Made by a program: the position numbers and the translations under genes. Positions 17,642 to 25,305 of a stretch of 64,000 nucleotides of DNA are shown in pieces (position 1 is the stretch's first letter; each line of letters begins with the position of its first letter). The notes below the pieces were generated by a model, which did no database searches, was not told where the DNA came from, and saw nothing but the letters and a program-made list of their open reading frames with translations. Where the stretch lies: assembly GCF_018837975.1 (NCBI RefSeq), contig NZ_JAGSOY010000006.1:62001-126000 (forward strand), in the 5' to 3' direction. This stretch comes from Zooshikella harenae (GTDB taxonomy: Bacteria > Pseudomonadota > Gammaproteobacteria > Pseudomonadales > Zooshikellaceae).

Positions 17642-17944
17642 CTATGTGTCTTTTTTCTCAGCTTTTTTACTGGAGGATGCAGCTGTTTTCAGGTCAGCTT
17701 GAGGCTCAATTTCTAAAATGAGCTCAGGCTTTCCTTTTATTGCTTTAGCGATTGTTTCCTTGTTTTGGGCAAAAAGCAAGCCAATGTCTTCCGCAAGTTT
17801 TTCATCAATTGTTGAATAATGACGTTCTAACATGTGAGTGATGTTAGCCGCCAGCTCCAGCATTTTATCGTGCTCTTCAGCAGCTTTTTTATCATCAAAC
17901 ATACTGCCATCCCTATCACATTTCCACATGGGTATTACCGGCAT
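17642..17944 (-). CDS. yebG: SOS-induced DNA damage protein YebG
   Basis: One hundred residues. The core F(D/T)xKKxAxExDKMLE...LLxxxxxxxIDEKLAEDIGLLFAQNKETIAKAIKG matches the YebG family by eye; the tail is Lys/Ala/Ser-rich. The biochemical function is unknown even in E. coli. A LexA box with exact CTG-N10-CAG spacing lies 66 bases upstream, supporting both the identity and SOS control. Confidence 0.85.
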   Translation of the reverse strand: MPVIPMWKCDRDGSMFDDKKAAEEHDKMLELAANITHMLERHYSTIDEKLAEDIGLLFAQNKETIAKAIKGKPELILEIEPQADLKTAASSSKKAEKKDT

Positions 17945-18009
17945 GGGTCACCTCGATTGAATTTACGCAGGATAAGGGTTGAGTTGGTATCCCTAGAGTA
18001 AAGCGCACA

Positions 18010-18025
18010 CTGTATAAAATATCAG
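18010..18025 (-). promoter_or_regulatory. LexA-binding SOS box upstream of yebG
   Basis: CTGTATAAAATATCAG matches the LexA operator CTG-N10-CAG with an AT-rich centre. On the minus strand the box overlaps a possible -10 region, consistent with repression of yebG. Confidence 0.85.
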
Positions 18026-18050
18026 TATTGATGTCTATTATTAACTGAGG

Positions 18051-18266
18051 ATTGTTAAAAACTTTAAGTGTGACTTATTTGTTTGGGAGTTTGATGACCA
18101 GCTCTCTGGTATTAGAAAAAATTGCGGTAAATCAATAGAAGAATTGATGCTGATTAGTTATTTATCCGTATTGACTAAAGTCAAATATCCTTCTGAGAGA
18201 TCAGTGCTAGCCTTACAAACAGTCAATGCAGTAATACAAACCATCCAAGCAATTCAAGACAGTTAA
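18051..18266 (+). other. Protein-like open frame without a clear start
   Basis: The frame is open from 18045 to a TAA at 18264-18266. The translation between contains WEFDDQLSGIRKNCGKS, IEELMLISYLSVLTK and ALQTVNAVIQTIQAIQDS, which read like natural protein. The only usual starts are TTG (18144) and ATG (18147), which would leave 39-40 residues; earlier codons are ATT and GTT. It may be a short gene starting at 18147, a gene with an ATT start (18051), or the remnant of a longer one. It lies just upstream of the CcoM-like gene and ends 15 bases before its ATG. Confidence 0.3.
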
Positions 18267-18280
18267 TGTGAGGTTCGACC

Positions 18281-18397
18281 ATGTTTGTTGCTGGGACAGT
18301 TGTAGCTGGCCTATTTGTTGTAACAATGGTGATTGTGTTTTTAGGTGGTTTTGCTTGGTTTATAAAACACGATAGTAAAAAGTATAAGACACAATGA
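18281..18397 (+). CDS. Single-pass membrane peptide resembling cbb3 oxidase subunit CcoM (38 aa)
   Basis: The product begins MFVAGTVVAGLFVVTMV, continues IVFLGGFAWFIKHDSKKYK and is one transmembrane helix (about 4-28) with a short basic C-terminus. A ribosome binding site (GAGG) lies about eight bases ahead of the ATG. The pattern MF-x3-VV-AG-x3-V-x2-MV-x-FL-GF-x2-FI-x2-DS-x-K resembles my recollection of CcoM, the small extra subunit of Pseudomonas stutzeri cbb3 cytochrome c oxidase. No ccoNOP genes are nearby, so the assignment rests on one short resemblance. Confidence 0.55.
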   Translation: MFVAGTVVAGLFVVTMVIVFLGGFAWFIKHDSKKYKTQ

Positions 18398-18859
18398 TCT
18401 TAAATTGAAAAACAACATAAAGTGTATTTTAACAACAGATCTAAATTACTTAAGATGATTCAGGGTGGTAAGTGTTATATCACTTTTTTAACATTAAATA
18501 GTTGAATGCACATTAACAAACAAAAGGAGAGCTGGCGAAACAAGAGCGAACGCAGGGTAGGTTAAGAGTTATCAATAATTATTGCTCAGCTTCTGGCTGC
18601 ATATAATAACAAAACTATAAGTGGGGTATCGCCCGCTAAAACATATCATGCTGATATGTGCTTAAAAGGCAGATGAGACAGATAAAAGAGGTCAGGTCCT
18701 TTTAACTGCTTTATCTGTCTTTTTCTTATCTATAATTTCCAGTCTAAAAGCAGCTAGCTGCTTGTTTTTCAGTATTTAACCCTAATCTCTATGTGTGTAT
18801 GGTGTGAGCTAATTCTGTTAGGCTTGTACTAAGAATTTCTGGATTTTGAGGGTTAGTGC
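18398..18859. other. Intergenic region with paired hairpins; possible RNA
   Basis: No protein gene is visible. A perfect 8-bp hairpin ACATATCA/TGATATGT with a 3-nt loop (18641-18659) is followed at once by a terminator-like hairpin (18676-18724). A purine-rich stretch AAGGAGAGCTGGCGAAAC lies near 18520. The region may be the 3' end of the CcoM-like transcript or a separate small RNA. bolA starts at its right edge. Confidence 0.4.
18676..18724 (+). terminator. Intrinsic terminator upstream of bolA
   Basis: Stem AGACAGATAAA(A)G/CTTTATCTGTCT, about 12 bp, then TTTT. The loop contains CAGGTCCTTT. It ends whatever transcript covers 18281-18676. Confidence 0.7.
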
Positions 18860-19171
18860 GTGACTGTGCAAGATGCCATTATTAGCAAGCTGAATGAGGG
18901 TTTGCAGCCAACGTATTTAGATGTGCAGAATGAAAGTTATATGCACAATGTCCCACCTGACTCAAGTACACACTTTAAGGTTGTTATTGTTTCCAAAGCC
19001 TTTGCTGATAAACGCAGTGTGGCCCGTCATCAGCTGGTTTATCATCTGTTAGCCAATGAGCTGGCGGGCCTAGTACATGCATTAGCACTTCATACTTATA
19101 CACCTGAAGAGTGGCAAACACGATCAGCCTCAGCGCCACAATCACCCAATTGTCAGGGTGGGGGTCATTAA
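18860..19171 (+). CDS. bolA: BolA family protein
   Basis: One hundred and three residues (E. coli BolA 105). It keeps the HFKVVIVSKAF strand, the helix-turn-helix-like RSVARHQLVYHLLANEL and HALALHTYTPEEW, with a conserved His implicated in Fe-S ligation in complexes with monothiol glutaredoxins. BolA affects morphology, biofilm and stationary-phase gene expression in enterics. GTG start. Its stop codon is immediately followed by the ATG of the next gene, so the two are co-transcribed. Confidence 0.92.
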   Translation: MTVQDAIISKLNEGLQPTYLDVQNESYMHNVPPDSSTHFKVVIVSKAFADKRSVARHQLVYHLLANELAGLVHALALHTYTPEEWQTRSASAPQSPNCQGGGH

Positions 19172-19603
19172 ATGTGTGGTGGAGTGACCTTCCAACAAGA
19201 ACAAGAGACGATTCGCACTTTTTTTCCCAATCCTAAGAGTTGCCTGCCTGTTCGCAGTAAGCGTGGGCAGATAGTACTTGTTCCCTGGGGCAGAAGAGAA
19301 AAACAGCCTGGTTTTACTCCCTTAGGTGGGTGGGCGCGCTTAGAATCAATCCATTCTGGGAAGTGGAATAATTATAATCCTAGGCCCGTCAAAATTATGA
19401 TTGATGGATTTATGGAAAAGGATCAGCAGGGAAATAGTCACTGGTATACTTTAGGTGAAGATGAGTTTATTCAAGGGTTATTGACTGAGGATGCAGGTAT
19501 TACCCGTATCTATGTTGTCACTATAACAGATCCTCAGTCTCAACATAAAAGTACGCGCTGGCCTCGTATTCTAAAACACCAAGAAAATAACCTGGGTGAG
19601 TAA
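19172..19603 (+). CDS. Compact SRAP-domain (YedK/HMCES-like) protein
   Basis: The N-terminus MCGGVTF places a Cys directly after the initiator Met, as in SRAP proteins, where Cys2 makes a thiazolidine crosslink to abasic sites in single-stranded DNA. Further matches by eye are VPWGRREKQPGFTPLGGWAR, N-x-R in NYNPRPVK, DGFMEKD (the Glu of the DGFYEW motif), and a His before TRWPRIL corresponding to HxRMPxIL. With 143 residues it is much shorter than YedK (about 220), so loops are missing. The start abuts the bolA stop. Activity is unproven. Confidence 0.65.
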   Translation: MCGGVTFQQEQETIRTFFPNPKSCLPVRSKRGQIVLVPWGRREKQPGFTPLGGWARLESIHSGKWNNYNPRPVKIMIDGFMEKDQQGNSHWYTLGEDEFIQGLLTEDAGITRIYVVTITDPQSQHKSTRWPRILKHQENNLGE

Positions 19604-19636
19604 TTACCATTTAGCCTTTATTAGTGAGAACCAATT

Positions 19637-20563
19637 ATGTCGTTTGTGGTGGCAGCATTATATAAGTTTGTTGAGCTATCGGATTATCAGATGCTGCAGG
19701 CTAGTTATAAGGCGGAAATGCTGAAATATGATATCAAAGGTACCTTGTTGCTAGCAAAAGAGGGTATTAATGGCACGATAGTGGGCACTAGATTTAATCT
19801 GGACCAGTTTTTGTCATATTTAAGGTCTGACAATCGTTTGGCAGACCTAGCCCATAAAGAATCATATAGTGAAAAAATGCCATTTTACCGAACTAAGGTA
19901 AAACTCAAAAAAGAGATTGTTACATTAGGACAGCCAGGGATTGATCCAACCAAAAAAGTGGGCTCATATGTTAAGCCTCAGGACTGGAATGCACTCATCT
20001 CTGATCCTGAAGTAGTGTTAATAGATACTCGAAATGATTATGAAGTCAAAATTGGCTCATTTCAGGGAGCCGTTAACCCTGAGACAAAAACATTCCGAGA
20101 GTTTCCCGATTATGCGAAACAGCTAGACCCCAAAAAGCATAAAAAAGTGGCGATGTTCTGTACGGGTGGGATTCGTTGTGAAAAAGCATCAGCTTTTATG
20201 TTGGATATGGGCTTTGAAGAGGTATATCACTTAGAAGGTGGTATTTTGAAGTATTTGGAAGACGTGCCTCAAGATGAAAGCTTGTGGCAGGGGGAGTGCT
20301 TTGTTTTTGATGGGCGAGTTGCAGTAAAGCATGATCTTTCTGAAGGACGGTACGACATGTGCTTTGGTTGTCGAGAGCCAATAAGTGAGGAAGATAAGCG
20401 TTCGCCTCAATATATGCCTGGTGTGTATTGTCCTAATTGTTTCGATATTCAATCTGAGCGAACTCGACAGCGAGTCATGGCAAGACAAAAGCAGATTGAC
20501 TTAGCTAAGCAGCGTCAACAACCTCATCCCATTGGCTCCACACAAGCAAAAAAGAATAAATAG
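19637..20563 (+). CDS. trhO: tRNA uridine(34) hydroxylase TrhO (rhodanese family)
   Basis: TrhO makes 5-hydroxyuridine at the tRNA wobble position, independent of prephenate. The 308-residue protein has an N-terminal acylphosphatase-like domain ([14 protein letters not shown]), a rhodanese domain ([22 protein letters not shown]) with the active-site Cys in [12 protein letters not shown], and a C-terminal Cys-rich segment (CFGCREP...YCPNCFD). Typical length and motifs for the former UPF0176 family. It starts 33 bases after the SRAP gene and may share its transcript. Confidence 0.93.
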   Translation: MSFVVAALYKFVELSDYQMLQASYKAEMLKYDIKGTLLLAKEGINGTIVGTRFNLDQFLSYLRSDNRLADLAHKESYSEKMPFYRTKVKLKKEIVTLGQPGIDPTKKVGSYVKPQDWNALISDPEVVLIDTRNDYEVKIGSFQGAVNPETKTFREFPDYAKQLDPKKHKKVAMFCTGGIRCEKASAFMLDMGFEEVYHLEGGILKYLEDVPQDESLWQGECFVFDGRVAVKHDLSEGRYDMCFGCREPISEEDKRSPQYMPGVYCPNCFDIQSERTRQRVMARQKQIDLAKQRQQPHPIGSTQAKKNK

Positions 20564-20757
20564 TTACCAGTTAAGTTATTAACAGGTGTTGTTTAAAGGA
20601 TTAAGCAACGCCTAAGTTTGCTTAAAACCTCATGAATAAAAACCAGAAAGTCACATTTCATAGCAGGTTTCCTGTTTTAGCTTGGATACAATTCAGAAGC
20701 TGAATTATTTATTAATAGGCTTATGTCGGATGAGTGTGAAGTCCAAGGAGTTGGTTT

Positions 20758-21198
20758 ATGGCATCATCTTTTGAAATTGCTTCAATGCCTGTGGTCATAG
20801 ATGCAACTGTAGAATGGGGGCAGATGGATGCATTAGGGCATGTGAATAACACAACTTATTTTCATTATTTTGAAAATGTACGCATAGCCTATTTTGAGCG
20901 CTTGATGCAGGGTAATTTACTGGATTCACAACACCTTGTGCCTGTTTTGGCTGAGACCTCTTGTCGTTTTAAAATGCCTCTGGTTTATCCAGATAAATTG
21001 GCGATAGGCGCGAAAGTAACGGAAATACTCACTGATCGAATAAAAATGCAGTATGTTGTTTTTAGTCAAAAGGCACAGCGAATTGCAGCAGAAGGAATTG
21101 GGACTGTGGTGTGTTTTGATGTGTCAAAGCACACCAAAACTGCATTGCCTGATCATGTTACTGAGGCTATTCGTAAACTAGAAGGGAGTCAGGTTTGA
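20758..21198 (+). CDS. Acyl-CoA thioesterase, hotdog (4HBT/YbgC-like) family
   Basis: A 146-residue hotdog-fold protein with the YbgC-type active-site segment WGQMDALGHVNNTTYFHYFE, whose Asp is the catalytic residue in this family. It should hydrolyse a CoA thioester; the substrate is unknown. The next gene starts within its last codons, so the two are translationally coupled. Confidence 0.8.
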   Translation: MASSFEIASMPVVIDATVEWGQMDALGHVNNTTYFHYFENVRIAYFERLMQGNLLDSQHLVPVLAETSCRFKMPLVYPDKLAIGAKVTEILTDRIKMQYVVFSQKAQRIAAEGIGTVVCFDVSKHTKTALPDHVTEAIRKLEGSQV

Positions 21199-22259
21199 GC
21201 GAAAGCATGCTGATTGATCAACATGAATCTGTAGAGCAGTTCCCTGATGCAAAGCTAATCCAACAAAATGGTCAGCCTCGATTTGGGATTATAGATTACC
21301 CAATTTCTGAAATAAATTATCGTGATTGCCGTTTGTTGACGCCAATGGGGAAGGTTGCATCGCGTTGGCAACGTTGGTTTGGTTTTAATGCTTTTCAATA
21401 TTACGGAATTATTTCACCTGAAATTGTTTTAGGTTGTGCATTGGTCGATACCAAACTGGTGGGGTTGGCATTTTGTTATTTATATCACCCACCTTCTAAG
21501 CAAAGGTGGGCATTAACATTTCATGATTTACTGAGCCAGAACTGTCACTTGAGTTTAAGCCCGGATGAAGGTGGCAGCTATTTTAAGCGTGGTAACCGGG
21601 TTATTGTCATGAAATATGATCGGTTAACACGAACGAAATCACTTCGTATTGAGTTGCCCAACCTGAATGTAAACTGTGTATTTGATGAAGCAATTCAACC
21701 TATGCAGCCATTACGTATTTGTACACGTTGTGGTCCAACTGGCTGGGTTTATGCGCAAAAAGTGGCTGGGTTGGCTGTTCAAGGTGAAATCCATTGTGAA
21801 TGGGGTCACTTTGATTTATCCAAAGTAAAGGCATCTGCCCACCATGACTTTTCAGCTGGGTATATGCGCCGAGAAACTTTTTGGAACTGGGCATGCTTAG
21901 GTGGAAGGTTGCATTCTGGCGAATGGCTGGGATTGAATTTATCTGCAGGTGTGAATGAAACGAGCTTTACTGAAAACTGTTATTGGTTGGATGGCCAGTT
22001 AGGAAAAATAGATCATATTCACTTTGACTATCATGTGGATGATATCTATTTGCCTTGGCACATCACATCTTATGATAAGTCTCTTAATTTAACGTTTACG
22101 CCTCTTGGTGCGCACCGTGAATGTTTAAATTTATGGTTAATGGCGACCAATTTTCATCAACTCTATGGCTATTTTTCAGGGACGATAGAGACTGGACAGC
22201 AAACAATTCAAGTAGATAATATTTTAGGATTTGTTGAAGAGCATTATGCCAAGTGGTAG
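21195..22259 (+). CDS. DUF2804 family protein
   Basis: A 354-residue protein with no signal peptide or obvious membrane helix. The segment WNWACLGGRLHSGEWLGLNLSAGVNETSFTENCYW is characteristic of DUF2804. The fold is predicted to be beta-rich (many alternating aromatic/hydrophobic residues); function is unknown, though family members sit near lipid-related genes. It begins with TTG overlapping the thioesterase stop by four bases, or with ATG at 21207. The coupling suggests joint action with the thioesterase on a lipid or acyl substrate (inference). Confidence 0.7.
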   Translation: MSESMLIDQHESVEQFPDAKLIQQNGQPRFGIIDYPISEINYRDCRLLTPMGKVASRWQRWFGFNAFQYYGIISPEIVLGCALVDTKLVGLAFCYLYHPPSKQRWALTFHDLLSQNCHLSLSPDEGGSYFKRGNRVIVMKYDRLTRTKSLRIELPNLNVNCVFDEAIQPMQPLRICTRCGPTGWVYAQKVAGLAVQGEIHCEWGHFDLSKVKASAHHDFSAGYMRRETFWNWACLGGRLHSGEWLGLNLSAGVNETSFTENCYWLDGQLGKIDHIHFDYHVDDIYLPWHITSYDKSLNLTFTPLGAHRECLNLWLMATNFHQLYGYFSGTIETGQQTIQVDNILGFVEEHYAKW

Positions 22260-22294
22260 GAGTGTGGTAAGCCTATGGAATAAGGGTGCTTTGA

Positions 22295-22945
22295 ATGAAA
22301 GTAAAAGTCCCACGCTATAGTTTTGCCTCGCTTTTAGTTGCACTTATTTTAGTGGGTATTATCTTTCCTTTAATTCCTGAGCTTATTACCCGTAGCGTTA
22401 TGTTGAAAGCCAGTTTAACTTTGTTACTGGTCTGCTCTATTTATGTTTTTAGTCATGATCGACGGACATTAATTTCAACACTGATTTTAGCGATTCCTAC
22501 AGCTCTTACTGGCTGGATATCTGTAAGCAGGGGAACACCAACCTTTGCAATGCTGGACACTTTTTTGTACATCATTTTTTTTGCGTACATTATTATTCGT
22601 ATTATTAAACTGGTATTTGCTAACACGGTTATTACGCGTGATACGCTTTATGGTGCTATGTGTGTTTACCTGTTGTTTGGTATTTGGTGGGCGTTATGCT
22701 ACAGCTTCATTGAGTTGGTTCATCCAGATTCATTCCATGGCATTAATGCTGTGGATGGTTATGATGTGTGGGGTTTTATCTATTTTAGTTATGTTTCTTT
22801 AACCACGTTAGGGCTTGGTGATATGGTACCCATTACCCGAGCAGCGCAGTCATTGACTGCACTGGAAGCTGTTGTTGGGCAGTTTTATTTAGCGGTTTCT
22901 GTTGCCAGGCTGGTGGGAATGCATATTTCTCAAAAAATCGCTTAA
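22295..22945 (+). CDS. Potassium-channel-like ion channel protein
   Basis: A 216-residue integral membrane protein with about six hydrophobic segments (about residues 10-28, 33-50, 54-75, 82-105, 118-140, 185-205). The pore region reads YVSLTTLGLGDMVP, similar to the K+ selectivity filter T-x-G-Y-G-D but with Leu in place of Tyr. Gln/Phe-rich VVGQFYLAVSVARLVGM forms the last helix, typical of the two-TM ion-channel (Ion_trans_2) domain. No cytoplasmic RCK domain. It starts 35 bases after the DUF2804 gene and converges with the O-methyltransferase, overlapping its end by four bases. Confidence 0.8.
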   Translation: MKVKVPRYSFASLLVALILVGIIFPLIPELITRSVMLKASLTLLLVCSIYVFSHDRRTLISTLILAIPTALTGWISVSRGTPTFAMLDTFLYIIFFAYIIIRIIKLVFANTVITRDTLYGAMCVYLLFGIWWALCYSFIELVHPDSFHGINAVDGYDVWGFIYFSYVSLTTLGLGDMVPITRAAQSLTALEAVVGQFYLAVSVARLVGMHISQKIA

Positions 22946-23583
22946 CACTTTCGTATGATATTGACGCCATCGCGAATGCTAAGTAAGACATTTTCAAGTG
23001 TTTCGCTTTCAGCAACATAACGGTTTAACTCAGCAACAGCCTGGTCTCTCTCATCATTAGGTGTCAGTACATTTCCCTGCCACAGTGCATTGTCAACAAT
23101 AATGAGTCCTCCTGACCTAACAAGCGGTAGTGTTGAATGCAAGTAATGGGTGTAGTTTTTTTTGTCAGCATCAATAAACACTAAGTCAAAAGTCATCTCA
23201 ACCAGGGATGATATGGTATCCAAAGCTTTACCAAAGCGAATATCAATTTTATGGCCATGAGGCGATTGCTCAAAAAACTGCTTAGCGAACTCAATTGCTC
23301 GAGGGTTTGTTTCACAACAAATGATTTTACCTTCTTCAGGTAATGCTTCTGCCATTGATAATGCTGAGTAGCCAGTGAACATACCAATTTCAAGAATCGT
23401 CTTGGTTTGACTAATGCTGACAATCAGTTTTAATAGGCGCCCTACCTGTCTACCCGATAACTTGACGGGATAGCCCATATTTTGGTTGGTTTCGTCAATA
23501 AGGGAGAGGAGCAAGTCTGACTCTTTTGTGGTGTGTTGGTGGCAATAATCTTCTATATCAGGGTTAACAAGATAGTCCAGCAT
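22942..23583 (-). CDS. SAM-dependent O-methyltransferase (COMT-like)
   Basis: A 213-residue class I methyltransferase of the caffeoyl-CoA/catechol O-methyltransferase family. The SAM-binding motif is TILEIGMFTGYSALSMAEALP; the metal-binding and catalytic region is DLVFIDADKKNYTHYL and IIVDNALWQGNV. Family members methylate catechol-type hydroxyls with a divalent metal; the substrate here is unknown. It converges with the ion-channel gene. Confidence 0.85.
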   Translation of the reverse strand: MLDYLVNPDIEDYCHQHTTKESDLLLSLIDETNQNMGYPVKLSGRQVGRLLKLIVSISQTKTILEIGMFTGYSALSMAEALPEEGKIICCETNPRAIEFAKQFFEQSPHGHKIDIRFGKALDTISSLVEMTFDLVFIDADKKNYTHYLHSTLPLVRSGGLIIVDNALWQGNVLTPNDERDQAVAELNRYVAESETLENVLLSIRDGVNIIRKC

Positions 23584-23774
23584 AATAATGATCGTGTAAA
23601 AAGAAGTAATGATGGCCGGCTAGTTTAACGTGTCCATTCTTGAATAGCTATTTGCTTCAGCAGGAATAAAACGATTGAATGCTAAAGAGTGTATAGCTGG
23701 CTTTTTGGCCAGAATAACTATTAATAATAATGCAGTGTAATCGATGATTACGTTTGGATTAGTTTGAGGTTATT

Positions 23775-24053
23775 ATGATGAAGAAGCCATTAGTAACGAT
23801 TGAGTACTGTTGTCAGTGTCAGTGGTTGTTTAGAGCGGCTTGGTTGGCTCAGGAGCTTTTAAACACATTTGCTGAGGATCTTGCAGGCGTTACCCTTAAG
23901 CCTACGCACGGCGGCCGGTTTTATATCTATGCAGATGATGTTTTGCTCTGGGAGCGTAAGCGTGATGGAGGCTTTCCTGAGGCAAAAATACTCAAACAAC
24001 GCTTACGCAATTATTTTCAGCCAGATAGAGACTTAGGCCATATCGATAGTTAA
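23775..24053 (+). CDS. SelT/SelW/SelH-family (Rdx) redox protein
   Basis: Ninety-two residues with a thioredoxin-like Rdx fold. The N-terminal redox motif lies in IEYCCQCQW, a CxxC in which Cys replaces the selenocysteine of animal homologues; TEGGRF-like PTHGGRFYIYADD and the GGFPEAK(I/V)LKQ segment complete the family signature. Function in bacteria is not established. It overlaps the end of the convergent SH3-domain gene by four bases. Confidence 0.8.
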   Translation: MMKKPLVTIEYCCQCQWLFRAAWLAQELLNTFAEDLAGVTLKPTHGGRFYIYADDVLLWERKRDGGFPEAKILKQRLRNYFQPDRDLGHIDS

Positions 24054-24733
24054 AGCCATTCACTTTGTTTACGACGTAGTCTAATTCGAGGCAAAACTAA
24101 GCCTAAAGTGATGCCAAGAATCATAGTACCTGCCCCATACAAGAACCACTTTAAGTAGGCCATTTGGGATAGCTCACTATTTTCCGCTTGTAAGATATTG
24201 ATTTGTTCAGTGAGCTGAGTGTGAGTATTGCTGAGCGTTTTATTTCGAGCCACAATTTGCTGTGTATTTTTTGTCATTGTTTCAAGTGTTTGAAGGCGCT
24301 TCTGAATGGTTTGTTTCTCTTTTTTTAGTTGGTCATTCAAGGATAAGATATCTTGGTGCTCATTTTTATAATCAGTAATAAGCTTTTCTAACCTGGTTTT
24401 TTCCGCAGTTAGGGAAGACATGTCACTTTGTAACTCCTCAAGCTGAATTTTGGCAACAGGTTCTTCAACCAGGTATTGGTTTTCAATATATCCTTCTAAA
24501 CCTGAAGGTGTTTTAACTAAGCTGTAACCTTTTTCGAGGTCATAGGCGAGAATCTCAAGTTGAGTACCTGTTTTAAGACCTGAATGGACAATACGGTAGC
24601 TACTGGCTGGACCTGCACGGAGGGGGACATAGATTTCATCACCGACGTATCCAATACGGGCAGCTTGAGCAGATGAGGAAAGTAAAAAAAAGACTGCAAT
24701 AAAAAAGGTCACAATGCTTCGCATTCGGCCCAA
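24050..24733 (-). CDS. SH3-domain protein of the YgiM/TIGR04211 family
   Basis: A 227-residue envelope protein. A signal peptide covers about residues 1-24 (FFIAVFFLLSSSAQA), then a bacterial SH3 domain (about 28-92, YVPLRAGPASSYRIVHSGLKTGTQLEIL), a long coiled coil (about 95-190) and a C-terminal transmembrane helix (about 195-218, WFLYGAGTMILGITLGLVL) followed by a basic tail. The layout matches YgiM. Its exact role is unknown. Confidence 0.82.
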   Translation of the reverse strand: MGRMRSIVTFFIAVFFLLSSSAQAARIGYVGDEIYVPLRAGPASSYRIVHSGLKTGTQLEILAYDLEKGYSLVKTPSGLEGYIENQYLVEEPVAKIQLEELQSDMSSLTAEKTRLEKLITDYKNEHQDILSLNDQLKKEKQTIQKRLQTLETMTKNTQQIVARNKTLSNTHTQLTEQINILQAENSELSQMAYLKWFLYGAGTMILGITLGLVLPRIRLRRKQSEWL

Positions 24734-24996
24734 CTCCCTGTCTCAGCAAAAATACGTAGTTTTTTGTGTTGTTCAGAAAAAGTTATTCAGCTTTAAATGT
24801 GTTAGCAAAATATAGTCAACGCTATTTTTTCATTGAACAAACAAAGGAAAGATTAAGAGAATAACACAAATTTTTTATGAACTTGAACGGATAAAAACGA
24901 TATTACATCGCTGGGGCAGTAAGCCTGACCTTTTACTTAGAATTATTGGCGTCTTAGTCCGCCAATCTGAGTGGGGCAGGCAAAGCGAGAAAACTA

Positions 24997-25296
24997 TTAC
25001 GGGAAAACTTTCTTGAAAGGTTTTACCGTTGTTTGAGCGTACACACCTGCTTTTATGTAGGGGTCATCATTTGCCCAACTTTTAGCATCCTCTAATGAGC
25101 CAAATTCAGCAATTATGACGCTTCCAGTAAAACCAGCTTCTCCAGGGTCACTACTATCGATAGCTGGTGTAGGGCCTGCTATCACCAGCCTGCCTTCCTC
25201 TTTAAGTTGTTCTAGTCGAGCAAGGTGTTGTGGACGTACCTGCTGACGAAGGGGCAGACTATTTGGGACATCTTCAGCAATTATGATATATAGCAT
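24997..25296 (-). CDS. yciI: YciI-family protein
   Basis: Ninety-nine residues with the ferredoxin-like YciI fold: [32 protein letters not shown] near residue 40, and a conserved Asp-containing [14 protein letters not shown]. The catalytic role proposed for the family is unproven. It follows yciB at nine bases, the arrangement seen in E. coli and Pseudomonas. Confidence 0.9.
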   Translation of the reverse strand: MLYIIIAEDVPNSLPLRQQVRPQHLARLEQLKEEGRLVIAGPTPAIDSSDPGEAGFTGSVIIAEFGSLEDAKSWANDDPYIKAGVYAQTTVKPFKKVFP

Positions 25297-25305
25297 AAGG
25301 TTCTG

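Noticed and set aside
18500-18660. Possible riboswitch (purine-rich GGAGAGCTGGCG and GGGGTATCGCCC segments)
   Set aside because: I could not match it to the conserved cores of glycine, c-di-GMP, cobalamin or SAM riboswitches; it is kept only as a structured intergenic region.
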